Shown here piece by piece: positions 37,313 through 47,706 of a stretch of DNA of 64,000 nucleotides (its first letter is position 1; every line of letters starts with the position of its first letter). Source of the DNA: Prochilodus magdalenae (taxonomy: Eukaryota; Chordata; Actinopteri; Characiformes; Prochilodontidae); NCBI GenBank assembly GCA_024036415.1, contig JAMWET010000814.1:214001-278000 (forward strand). Reading direction: 5' to 3'. Under the pieces are notes generated by a model. The model was not told the origin of the DNA. It did not search any database and was given only the letters and a program-made list of their open reading frames with translations. The translations under genes were made by a program, and so were the position numbers.

Positions 37313-38204
37313 CTAGGGAGAAAAAGCAGCATAATTCAACATGAGGAAATTGAATAATGTGATTAAGACATTAAATCATTTGAGGTAAGACTAATTCTCT
37401 GATATTGAAATGTTCCACGTGGTCTCTCTTATACAAAGAAACAGAGCCTGATGAACCTATTTGTTCATACGTCATCACTGTTAGAACAAGATCCGTATCT
37501 CCATCATTTGAAAACGGCAGATGGCCTTTACATTGGGTAAACATTTCCTGATGACTGGACCAACAGAAAGGGTCCAAAATGACAAAAGCTTTAAACAGCA
37601 TTGCCTTATTAGAGAATGGCTAGTTTGCCTATTGTTTCCAATAGGTTTTCTGTTTTCTTAATTAACCGACTGATTGCATGGGTCCTAATATCAATGACAG
37701 CTTGAGTTACTCTGCAACAATTTGTACTGTTCATAAGTTTAATGATTTAATTTGAACTTATTTCTTGAATTCTTGAATCAGAAGGGTGAATGTAACGAAA
37801 CCACTTACGAACAAAAGGTGAACGTGGGTGTTTCTAATGAGATCAGAGGACAAAATTCTGAAAATGTACAGATGCTAAAGCTGGGTATTACATAACCAAA
37901 GATAAAGTGGTCCTTAACTATCCCAAGCCATTCCTTCTGTCATACCTAATGTAGCATTACTAAGTGGGTTTTTTATTTTGTATTTTATGACTAAATTAAT
38001 ATTACAGGGCAAACAGAAAGAAACAGCAAAACGTACACACCGTTAAATTATATGCTGACAGGAATTTGCAATTTATATAATCACCCCCACAACAGTGCAC
38101 TGCCTTTGAGCACTCCACTGCCTCATTCTGACCCAGATTTAACTGTATTGATAAGGTCCTAAAGATTTTGCCGTTCACATCCATGGTAAAAGTAAATGAG
38201 TATA

Positions 38205-38456
38205 TCATCACTGTCCAAAGAAAAACATGTATCTCCAAAATGGCATCTTTACAGGAGAGGCCAAAAACCTAATTTAATTTAAATGGAAGTCAATGGAACC
38301 AGACGTCTTACCAAACAGTTTTGGGCCGTTTCTGTTGGGCCATTCTTCCTGAAATTTTCATAGTGTAAACAGCATCTCATGTGATCAAATGAGGCATAAA
38401 AGTGAAAATCAACAAAAATGGAGATATATGTTTTTCTTTGGACAGCAGCGATATGA
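38205..38456. mobile_element. Foldback MITE with ~33-bp inverted ends
   Basis: ATCACTGTCCAAAGAAAAAC followed by ATGTATCTCCA on the left is mirrored by TGGAGATATA and GTTTTTCTTTGGACAGCAGC on the right. The interior has AAGTCAATGGAACCAGACGT. A relative lies at 46918-47115 in the opposite direction. Confidence 0.8.
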
Positions 38457-39857
38457 TATGTACTCATCATTCTCTCTGTTATTTTCACTGCTTGATTTAC
38501 TGAATTATAATGGCTAACTGGCTTATTTATACTGAAAATGTGGCAATTCTATACTAATGGAGTAGATATGATACGCTCTGTATGATATTTCAGCTACATG
38601 TGCTGTCTTTATCGCATTTCCAAAATCAATGAATTTGAAAACTAAGAATTCTGGAGCAAACACAAAACCAACGCACGCTTTGGTCCCAAATATCTAAACT
38701 TGTTCTGGCCCACACTTACCTATACCCACCTTTGTTATTGTATGCATGTACCTATTACTAACACTGATCTACAGCGTGTACAGCCTTAATGTACTAATGA
38801 GCTGAACTGATCACTGTATTCAGTACACTACGCAGCTAAAACTGACCCTAAATGCTGATAATATTTCAATCAGTACATGCGATAAAACTGCACAGGTGTT
38901 CATCAGGAGTATACCTAGCTTAGATTAATAACTGGTTCAGAAATAATGTGCAGGAACAGTAACCTATTTCTATAAATTCATACTTGGCAAGATTGTAGCA
39001 GCACAGATTAAGGCCACAAGTCATTGTGCAATTGCATAACAGTGGGTCACTCAAAAATTTCAACAAAATTACAGTAAGGCATTATTAGGGGATGGATTAT
39101 TTATCTATTCATTTATTTATTTGCTTTGTTTCTTCCAAGAGTTTGGTTTTCATCCAACAATGTCTCATTTCCACTAGATTCATTACTAACACTACTACAC
39201 TACACAGAAACATACGCCCTGGGCTGCCTGGTGAGATCCTATAGACTGATTAAAGCTGCATCGTAATTGGGCCATCAGTTATTATTGAGGTGTAGCTCCA
39301 ACAGGCCTGCCAGACCATAACACAAAGCATGTTTAGATCTAGTTACATCATCTGCCCCTTTACCATGGTGCAATACTTGATTCAGTAAACTCTATATTCA
39401 TGGTAAACCGAACATTTATAGAGCAGGCTCACCAATTTTGTTTTCAGAGTCTATGACCATTTATATCACATTATGTCAGAGCATGGCCTGTTGAGCATAT
39501 GGTTAATATTGCTATTCAGTATACATTGTTATATGTTATGTATATTCCATGAACACTGACCTAATTCCTATATTTTTGAAATTAAGTAATCACTAGAAAG
39601 GCAGTAGATGCTCTTAAGGTGCTCTTTGTGGACTGTGACATTAACTTTGTTCCTAGACACTGATTAAACCTACTTTTAGAAAAAACTGGATCCTCCATGA
39701 ACAATTATAAACAGAAAGTGAACCAGTTACTAACCACCTCAAAGACAGAATGAAACAGTGTTAATGTTGGAATCCATTGTTACTTCAGAGACAACAGTAA
39801 ACATCAATCCCCATCAATCATCAGTCACAGTGATGCTGCCCCAAAGCCAATACTTAC

Positions 39858-39886
39858 CTTTACCAGGCAGACCTTGAGAAAAGGCC
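39858..39886 (-). CDS. Exon B (29 nt) of the unrecognised minus-strand gene
   Basis: It is bounded by ACATGCCAG and a consensus donor AAAG|GTAAGT. Joined to exon A it continues the frame as E-A-F-S-Q-G-L-P-G-K and leaves one base for exon C. It is too short for an ORF scan. Agreement of phase with both neighbours is the main support. Confidence 0.4.
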
Positions 39887-39936
39887 CTGGCATGTAGCAA
39901 GCTAACCCTACTCACCACCACCTGGTTGTCACTCAC

Positions 39937-40109
39937 TCAACCCCAAGGCGAGACTGAGGTCCTTCTTTCTGGAGCATCTGCTGGATGAGCTGCTGAAGGT
40001 GAACAGACATCTGACTAATGAGGGAAGGAGGGGTGTTCTCGGTCTTTGGCGCTGATGCTCCTTGCAAGTAAGCTCCTCCATATGTTAACTTTTGTGCAGT
40101 TTGAGGAAA
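39937..40109 (-). CDS. Exon A of an unrecognised minus-strand gene
   Basis: Behind CTGCCAG the frame starts FPQTAQKLTYGGAYLQGA and includes the amphipathic Gln-rich segment SVHLQQLIQQMLQKEG. It runs 57 codons plus two bases to TTGA|GTGAGT. The composition looks coding rather than random. The upstream polypyrimidine tract is weak, so the 5' boundary is uncertain. A second donor at 39915 (GTG|GTGAGT) would place the stop TGA inside this exon instead. I do not recognise the protein, and upstream exons toward 43.5 kb were not found. It lies between the convergent slc16a4 and rbm15. Confidence 0.4.
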
Positions 40110-40159
40110 CTGGCAGTCTAGTTATCAACACTTGAATCTCTCTCCTGGTTTCTTCACTG

Positions 40160-41790
40160 ATGGCCGGTCAATTTAAAACTGACTGTTTAAAATTTCTTTT
40201 CACAAATAGATGTGTAGGAGGACAAAGCTATCAGACTCCCCTCAAGGTCAATACCACACTGAAGGCCTACAAGTGCTTTTGCTTTCTATTTCGCTCTCCT
40301 TTTTCCTGATCATGGAAATCCTCTTCCTTCACTGCTTTTTCAACGGGGTGAAAAAAAAAATCAAATCAAATCTGTAGATATCAAAGGATGTGACAAACAA
40401 AGGCCTGCTCCTCTGAAAGGGAAAGCATTCAAATTCGGCCTTTAACTTGCAGGTGGCTGTGCTGGCAATGCAAAGCGGGCGGCAGCAGTGTGGCCGGCCA
40501 GGTTACTGCAGGCCCAGATGCCTCCAGCTGATGCACACGTGTGTGGGTGGGTGGGTGGTTGGCTGGCTGGCTGGCGGCAGGGAGCAAAGGCCACGCCTTG
40601 GAGCTTCAGGGCACGAGTGACAGCGCTGAAACGGAAAATCTCTGCTCAGCCGAAGGTCTGCAAAATCAACATTTCTCCTCTGATTTCTGGTCACCAGCAG
40701 AGAAGAACCCTGCTACATTCACAACACACGGTAGCCCAAGCCCCCTTTTCTCTGCACTCGCTTTTCCCTCGGAGTGGGGGGCAGGGGGCGGTTGGAGCAG
40801 GAGCTTGCACTGATAGGGCTGTTAATTAGCAAGCTGAGCAACTCCAGGCCACAAGGTTGGAAAACACTGATCATCAACAACTCAGAGCAACAAAAGCGCT
40901 CTTGCCCTCGGCTCCTACGGTCATGCCTGATCCCGTGGCGCAAACATGGGCAATTTCTCTTTTTCCTGAGCAGAAAACAATGAACGGGCAACAATTCCTT
41001 CGAAACACAACCGAAAAGCGGGGGGGAGATGTTCTTCAATTCATTTCCAAGGAATTAATCTTTCTCCCTTCAAATGAAACAATTTATTGACAGCAAGACA
41101 AAATCAAATAAGTGCCAGTGCACTTTTCTGTGTGTATGTGGACAGCTACTTCTTAGCTGTGCAAGGTGTGAATGACCGATTCCTCTTTTTTCCTCTCTCT
41201 CTCCTTCAAGAAATCAGGTAAACACAGCACAAAGCATGAGGGTCATTTTTCCGTTTAAATATGGGAACTGTAAGCACAAAAACAATTACACAAGTGTGAA
41301 GCTGCTCTCTCAGCGAGAATACACAATCACTAAACGGAAAGCTCTTGCCCCTCTGCATCCAAAGGGCTCCTGCATCAATTCAAAACAATCATTTGTTGAT
41401 TCCAGCCATGGGAAGTCCTCTGACGTAACGGTCCTTATCTCATCCTGTGAGATGTCTGCTGAAGATACAGTATATCCAAATCTTCCATACATAGCATTTT
41501 GAAATTCTTAATACACAAACCAATCAAGTTTAAAATGAAATTTAGTGTGATCTTAAAATGACAGAAGTATAATACAGAAGACACCTACACGTATGTTAAT
41601 AATCAGACCCCTTACACTGCAACCAGTTTAACATTAAAGAGAAAATGAATATGGAAAATGTCTGTTCTGGGGTTTAGGAAAAAAATGCTGTATATGCTAC
41701 CATTATGAAATATGAAACACACTGAACATTGTAAGATTGTGACATCCCAAAATAACTGATGATTAATTTGACCTGGAACACACTTAATCG
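40160..41790. other. Intergenic region with a GC-rich patch
   Basis: A GC-rich patch at 40440-40830 contains GGTGGGTGGTTGGCTGGCTG. Overlapping short ORFs have no recognisable motif. It could hold upstream exons of the minus-strand unit, but I cannot define them. Confidence 0.35.
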
Positions 41791-42094
41791 CAGGGCTGCA
41801 CAAATAAGCCACCGAAGCAAATGGGAAATCCCTACTTTTGTAATGAATGGAACTGATGGATGCCGTTTAGTGGAACTACATTTACTGGCTACAAACAGCA
41901 CATGCTATAGACCTGCCAAATTTCAGAGCCATCCAGTAAATTTCTTTCTACCATAATTAATCATAACTGCTTAGGTAGAGCACCTTTTTTCCCTCTCCCC
42001 CTGTACTCTTTAAAAAAAAAAATAAAAATAAAAATAAAAAGGTGCTAGCCTCTAATAACAGCTTCTAATAAGCTTTTTAAGTTGTGCAGCCCTG
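41791..42094. mobile_element. hAT-like MITE
   Basis: Terminal inverted repeats CAGGGCTGCACAA (41791) and TTGTGCAGCCCTG (42094) bound 304 bp. CAGGGCTGCAC-type ends are typical of hAT elements. No clear 8-bp target duplication is visible. Confidence 0.7.
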
Positions 42095-43523
42095 CAGTAA
42101 GTATGATCTACTCATAGCTAATGTAAGTGTTATATGGAAGATATATTATGGTTGGTTATGTTACAGCATTAATTACATCACATCATTATTCAAGGAACAA
42201 GGAACTGTTTCGGCTCAATATTTGTACCTACACGTCAATTTAAGAGTATCATACCTTTCTTAATGCCAGTAATATGGCATGCATAACACAACTGTGGCCA
42301 ACATTGACAAAAAATAAGAATAAAGGCCACATGCATGAAATATCGCTATCCTATCAAATGTTCATTTTTGTTTCCTTTCTTTTAAAGTGTGTACCAAGGC
42401 TGTGGTAATAATCAAAACACCGAAACTATAGCAACTAGTGGCTGACTAAGTCACCAGTCTTTAACAGAGATTATCAGGTACTCTGTGTGCGAGGAGGAAA
42501 AAGCAAATGAGATGGCAGGTGTCTCCACATGACTACTTTTAGAATTAAATGACCTTGAAAAACATGTAACCTGAAGTTAGGACAGTAAACCATATTTCAC
42601 ATTGACAGACTGCTTCACTGCTACCATGACAGTAAAGTATGAAGAGCATGACAGGAACCTCACGTTTGTCTGACTTTTTAAACATGTTAAAACTAAGAGG
42701 ATTATGCCCAAATAATCAATGATTCGTGTTATAATCTGTCTCGAATATAAAATCTTTACACAAAATGATCTGTAGCCCCATTTACTGCTTGCCCGGTTTC
42801 ACACTGATGATGAACATCTCAATACTAAGGTACAATCTGTGTCTTGTGTCATCGTACACAACAGCCTGTATTATGTAGAAGCTTGTGAAATACTTTTGCA
42901 ACAGTTTCAAAACAGGACAATGGAGCCAACATGCAGGTCTACATGGGAAATATCTTGACCGTTGCAGGTGTCTACAGAACTACACACCTAGGCCTATGTT
43001 ACACTTTATCACTGACTATCCTCAAACTGATTGTTCCAAGCATCAAGTCAAAAATAACTCAATTACCCTTTTAAATCTGAAAAATGAACATACCTACATG
43101 AACCAATCAACATTCGTGTTTGGGCAACTGCTTGCAATCTAACTGCTGAACAAACAAACAAACAAATTATAGAATTTAGAACAGTGTATTCTGGCAAATA
43201 ATACATTTTCTAATTCTGTGTCTGCCATTTATCATCCACTCTGTCATACAGCTTTGCACAAATGTGATTTGGTTTGGACAAACACTTGACTTGTAATGGT
43301 ACGCAAATATTGCAATATGAAACCCAATTCTGCTATGTGAGACTTTTTTTTTTTCATGCATTGCATTTGGCAGAACAGATGATACGCACCCTCTTTAACC
43401 CTTTAAACTATAGTTTGCTGCACCAGGCTTAACAGAGCATGCAATTGAGACACACAATTTCTTTTTTTTTCCTTTTTTTTTTTTTTTTTTTTTAACAATG
43501 CTTTTTTTTGTGTGTTCTGATTG
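42095..43523 (-). other. Probable rbm15 3' UTR and downstream region
   Basis: AT-rich sequence with a long T tract on the plus strand (about 43460-43510) just after the rbm15 stop. No AATAAA on the minus strand stands out close to the stop, so the 3' end is not placed. Confidence 0.35.
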
Positions 43524-46097
43524 TTAAGATGCTCCACGGACGATGATCATGACCAGGTAGTCCTCTTCTGTTTTGGCAAGAGCTTTCGCAGAGGAATCTA
43601 AGAACTGCTGAGAGAAATCACAGGGCGGAAAGGCGTGCAGTACCCCCGTGTTGTCCTTATCGCGGGTGCCCCCGACAGGTAAGCTGATAACCCCGGCTGC
43701 CTGCTTTTGCTTCAGGTATGACACTAGGTTGCGCAGGGGTCGCTGTGTTGACGCTGCTGGATCCGTTGAAGAGGAGGACGTGTCCTCGGAGCTGCCAGGA
43801 ACTGCTAGAAGAATCGCATACCCGCCAGGGCCTGCGACTTTGATGCGGCGAGACACCTCGTCCATCTTGGGTTGGTCGAGTCGAAGACGCTGCGTGATGC
43901 GGAGTTGGGTGACCTTGCCTCCTGCAGTGCCGTCGATCAGAAGGCTGCTGGCCACACTCAGGTCGCCGTCCAGGATGTGCATGCTGGCTGGGAAGTTACT
44001 GTTCTTGAGGAGCAACATGCCGTTCCAGGCCATGCTCAGCTTACCACCTGATTCTTGCTTGGACGACTGGCTGGCTTTGGAGCCCCCCTCAGCTCGCTCT
44101 CTCTTTGAGGGGCCTTTACTTGCTTCACCTGCTTTGCGCTTTCTCTCCGACGGGCTTGTTCCGATGCTAGACTCGGACAAGCTGCTGCTGCTCTTGAGTC
44201 TTTTTTCCCCTGGCACTCTGTCCAAGCTGCTGCGGCGCTCTCGTGCCGGGGAGGGCCGCTCTGTCCTAAGTGGACGCTCAGAGTCACTCAGACGACCATC
44301 CCGACTGCTGCCTCCAGGACTCCCCTCCAGCGAGGGGGGTCTGCGGCGCCGGGCCGCCCACTCACTGCTGCTGTCAGGCGAACACTCCAGGTGGCGCCCT
44401 TCCTCCAGGAGGCGCCGTTTGCGTGCAGCGTCCCTGCCAGGCAGCTCGCGCTCCAGGGACCAGGGCTCTCTAGGCCGGCGCTCACGTTCTAAGTGCTCCA
44501 AAGGTTCGAAGGCAGGAGTCCTTACTCGTTCACGAATGGCAGTGGCTGGCCACTCAGCCCCAGCATAGAGCTCTCGCTCTCTAAAGTGCAGAGGCGGGGG
44601 AGTCCTTTCTCTGACCCTGATCGCTTCAGGAGTGGCGCGGTGAACAAAAGACTCCGTCACAATGTCATAGTGTGCCAGCGGAAGTGGCTGCAAGAACTGC
44701 TGCTGGTAGCGGTGCTCTGTGTCAGCGAAGTCCACCCTCAGCCGTCTGTCTGGTCCGCCGAGGGGAAAGCCACGCATGTGGGTGCAGGCCGCCTGCGCTG
44801 CATCCAGGCTTTCATACTGGATGTAGGCCCACGTGTCCCCTTTTCTGTAGTCTATAGTCCTAATAGTGCCAAAGCGGTCAAATTCCCTTGCCAATGCGGC
44901 AAGGGGAACCCAGGGTCCAAGGCCCCCTACCCAGAGTCTTGTTGTCGGGGTGGCTTTTCCATAGCCGATTTTAATGGCATTTCGCCCAACCACTTTTCCA
45001 GACATGCTGATCTTCGCTCTGTGAGCCATATCCAAGTTCTCAAACTTAAGAAAGCCATATGTGCTGTTCTGACCCCGGGTGGGCCTCTTGATGTCCACCT
45101 CAGTGATGGTCCCGAACCTGTCAAAAGCCCTCCTCAGATCACTCTCTGTAACCGTAATGTCCAGGTTACCCAAAAACAGAGTTCTGTTGGCTCTTTGGTC
45201 GTCCTCCGGAGATATAAAATCCTCCTCCCGGAACGCAGCGGCCCGCTCAGCGATGTAAGCGGGTCTGGCTCTCGCCTCGTAAAAAGCAAACTCTCTTTCT
45301 CTTTCCAGCTCTCTGGGTAAAGGAGGGGGAGGGGGTGGAGGAAGTCGGCCGAGGGCTAGCTGCTGTAACCTGTAGTCTCTGTAGCCCAGTCCAGTCGGCG
45401 ACAGAGGCCTCTGGGTATGCAAATGTCTGTGGCCAGCCACCGCGGAAAAGTGGTCCTTCTCCACCGGAGAGCGACTTCTCCGCCTGTTCATGTACACCGC
45501 CTCTATTTTCAACGGCCGGTCATACAGCACCAGCCGGCCCCGAGCGTGTTTCGCCGCCCTGGCGTCATCAGGCCTCCTGAAGTTCACAAAAGCGATTCTC
45601 TCGTCGTTCACACGGCTAATTTTAACACTCACGTCGCCGAATTTTTTAAACTCGTGGAAGAGCCCGTCCTCGATTTCCTCGTCGCTCAGCTGAGAGCCCA
45701 GTTCGCTTATTTTCAGCGTTTTGTACTCACTTTCGTTTGCAGGCAGCTGAGTCCGTTGCTCGGCGCGAGAATTGCTCCTGGCGGCGGCTTCCAGGGACAG
45801 GCTCGAGTTGTGGTTCTTACTGCTAGCGCTGCTAGCACCGGGGCTGGTGTAACTGTGGCTGTTTCCAGTGCGGCTAGAAACGTGTCCGTCAAAGTCCCGA
45901 CTGTCTCTTTTTTCGCCGAGTAAACTCCTTCTTGCCGAGCCTCCCTCACTTTTGGAGGAACTGTTGCCATTGTTGCTTCCACCAGAAATGGAAATGACCC
46001 CCATTTTCTTGCTAGTCGGGTGGCTTCCTCCCCTGTCTCGTATATCATCCAAGGCCCTCGGACGCTTTTTCACGGGCGACCGCTCTTTTCCTTTCAT
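43524..46097 (-). CDS. rbm15: RNA-binding protein 15 (SPEN family), single coding exon
   Basis: An intact 857-residue frame runs from ATG at 46097 to TAA at 43524. An in-frame TAG 36 nt upstream rules out the longer N-terminus seen in one human isoform. The protein opens MKGKERSPVKKRPRALDD, as RBM15 does. Domains are a Ser-rich low-complexity N-terminus, RRM1 (about 126-202, LKISELGSQLSDEEIEDGLF), a proline run PPPPPPPPLP, RRM2 (about 305-382, LFLGNLDITVTESDL), RRM3 (about 386-461, LWVGGLGPWVPLAALAREFD), an Arg/Ser/Glu-rich linker and a SPOC domain (about 686-855, from WNGMLLLKNSNFP to EEDYLVMIIVRG). RBM15 is a nuclear adaptor that recruits the WTAP-METTL3 m6A writer complex to U-rich RNA; its SPOC domain binds corepressors. 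The gene converges with slc16a4. The C-terminus VRGAS stops within the exon, like the short human form as I recall it. Confidence 0.97.
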   Translation of the reverse strand: MKGKERSPVKKRPRALDDIRDRGGSHPTSKKMGVISISGGSNNGNSSSKSEGGSARRSLLGEKRDSRDFDGHVSSRTGNSHSYTSPGASSASSKNHNSSLSLEAAARSNSRAEQRTQLPANESEYKTLKISELGSQLSDEEIEDGLFHEFKKFGDVSVKISRVNDERIAFVNFRRPDDARAAKHARGRLVLYDRPLKIEAVYMNRRRSRSPVEKDHFSAVAGHRHLHTQRPLSPTGLGYRDYRLQQLALGRLPPPPPPPLPRELEREREFAFYEARARPAYIAERAAAFREEDFISPEDDQRANRTLFLGNLDITVTESDLRRAFDRFGTITEVDIKRPTRGQNSTYGFLKFENLDMAHRAKISMSGKVVGRNAIKIGYGKATPTTRLWVGGLGPWVPLAALAREFDRFGTIRTIDYRKGDTWAYIQYESLDAAQAACTHMRGFPLGGPDRRLRVDFADTEHRYQQQFLQPLPLAHYDIVTESFVHRATPEAIRVRERTPPPLHFRERELYAGAEWPATAIRERVRTPAFEPLEHLERERRPREPWSLERELPGRDAARKRRLLEEGRHLECSPDSSSEWAARRRRPPSLEGSPGGSSRDGRLSDSERPLRTERPSPARERRSSLDRVPGEKRLKSSSSLSESSIGTSPSERKRKAGEASKGPSKRERAEGGSKASQSSKQESGGKLSMAWNGMLLLKNSNFPASMHILDGDLSVASSLLIDGTAGGKVTQLRITQRLRLDQPKMDEVSRRIKVAGPGGYAILLAVPGSSEDTSSSSTDPAASTQRPLRNLVSYLKQKQAAGVISLPVGGTRDKDNTGVLHAFPPCDFSQQFLDSSAKALAKTEEDYLVMIIVRGAS

Positions 46098-46202
46098 GTC
46101 GGACACTCGGTGACTTGGCGTCGTCTAACAAACACTTACAAAGCTGGTGCACTGCAGAAATTAAGCGAATTTACACGAAAAGTCACGGTATTTCGCTCAC
46201 TA

Positions 46203-46232
46203 TCATTGCAGCAAAACAACCGCATACGCCAT
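46203..46232 (-). promoter_or_regulatory. rbm15: Short upstream ORF with overlapping YY1-type motif in the rbm15 leader
   Basis: On the minus strand CAAGATGGCG matches the YY1 core motif that often lies just downstream of transcription starts. Its ATG opens a nine-codon ORF ending in TGA at 46203, 105 nt before the rbm15 ATG. If transcription starts upstream of it, this would be a uORF. Confidence 0.5.
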
Positions 46233-46264
46233 CTTGTCTAGACTCAGGCGTACCTCGCCCGAAG

Positions 46265-46335
46265 GCTTTGATTGGTTGGCATTTCTGAGAGCATCCTTTC
46301 CTATTGGCTGTCGCGCACGTCAATCAGCCACTCCA
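46265..46335 (-). promoter_or_regulatory. rbm15: rbm15 promoter CCAAT boxes
   Basis: Two inverted CCAAT boxes (ATTGG on the plus strand at 46271 and 46303) sit about 170-210 nt upstream of the rbm15 ATG, in GC- and CpG-rich sequence (CTGTCGCGCACGTC). This is typical of a TATA-less NF-Y-driven promoter of a broadly expressed gene. The assignment rests on motif and position only. Confidence 0.5.
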
Positions 46336-46917
46336 GTACAACGCCCAGCTGCCTTCTGCTCGTATTCACAAGACCAGCCCTCGTGGCATGCGGAAATGAG
46401 CACTGAGAAAGGGCATTTGCTTCTTCAACCGAGTTGTTTCTTTGCTTTACAGAACTATAGAAACACTTTGCGATTTAAATCCAGTGTTAATTATATTATG
46501 TTTCAAACAGGCTCAGTAAAATACGGAAGCGTGATTGCATTTCTCACCCAAAGGATTTGACCTTTGCAAGAGGCGATGCAGCGTTCACTAATCTGAGTGC
46601 AGTTCAGTGTGTGCTCAATAGATGTCGCCGTCTGTATTTTGTACAGGTCCAGCGACGTTTTTAAAAAATGCAAGATATTAAGATAAATGATTTTAAGAGA
46701 CATAACCCTGTAACCACACACTTTCATCTGTAAAAAATTAAATAGTTCACATCTGCAGTTAGCAATGCTTCCATAGTCTGTAAAAATATGGGCCTACGTT
46801 TACCAACAAAAGACATACACAGCTAAAGCACTACATTGTAGCTATTTTGTTGTTTAGGTTTAAATATGGTATGCATTGAAACAGGTTAATAATACGTGTA
46901 TGCTTTTTATGCAGATC

Positions 46918-47115
46918 ATCATTGTCCAAAGGAAAACTTTGTATGTATCTCCAGTTTTGTTGATTTTAACTTTTATGCATCATTTAAACACAGCTCATTT
47001 TATGCATCATTTAAATGCTGGTGTTTGCATTGTGTGAAAATATCATGAGGAATAGACCAGCTGAAATGGCCCAAAATCACTTGAAAAAAGTCTGGTTCCA
47101 TTGACTTACATTCAA
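46918..47115. mobile_element. Relative of the 38.2-kb foldback MITE, one-sided
   Basis: It contains ATTGTCCAAAGGAAAACTTT, TGTATCTCCAGTTTTGTTGA, GGCCCAAAATCACTTG and GTCTGGTTCCATTGACTTAC, in reversed order relative to 38205-38456. Confidence 0.7.
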
Positions 47116-47210
47116 GTTAGACGATGCTTGTTTTTCATTAGACAATGACAATATTCTGTTAGCTAATCTTAATAGTATGAGTCTGGCAGCCTAGTACACT
47201 AAATATTAAC

Positions 47211-47706
47211 ACACTACATCCTTTCTTACTAAAAGGAAGTGATGAAGCTTACATCATACCAAGCTGGTTTCTGAAGGCTGCTTCAGCACGGTGTGTTACC
47301 CACCTGCCTACTAAATACCCACTCGTTTTTGAGTATGTAGTTTGTAGTACATTTACGAATGTCAAAGTTGAGTATACTGAAAAATCCACAATGCACAATG
47401 AACCAGTCTATTTCTGAGTACAATATTGAGTATGGTAATGATGTCTAATGTCCCACAATGCATTGGGAGTCTCTCACATTTAGACATTTCTGATCAAAAA
47501 CAGGATGGCGACCAGAAATGTGTGCAAACCAAATGGGAGTTAAACCGAAATCAGTCATAACAGCCTGTGGAAATAAAACTATTCTAGAAAATAATGTGTT
47601 TATTTGTTTGATTTGTAAGAAAGCCTCAGCTGAAGCAGCCTTCAGAGTTCAGCTTGGCATGATGTAAGCTTCATCACTTCCTGTTAGTAAGAAAAGATGC
47701 AGTATA
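47211..47706. mobile_element. Foldback element with ~75-bp arms
   Basis: The left arm 47211-47286 contains GGAAGTGATGAAGCTTACAT and GAAGGCTGCTTCAGC. The right arm 47630-47706 is its complement with a few mismatches. The interior is AT-rich without coding capacity. It is intergenic between rbm15 and alx3. Confidence 0.88.

Noticed and set aside
40488..40829. Overlapping GC-rich ORFs on both strands
   Set aside because: No recognisable domain; frames arise from low stop-codon density in a GC-rich patch with GGT/GGCT repeats.
43648..44568. 306-codon plus-strand ORF opposite rbm15
   Set aside because: It is the antisense shadow of the GC-rich rbm15 exon; no family motif, and the sense frame encodes the full SPOC-region protein.
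44493..45320. 275-codon plus-strand ORF opposite the rbm15 RRM2-RRM3 region
   Set aside because: Same antisense artefact; no promoter or splice evidence.
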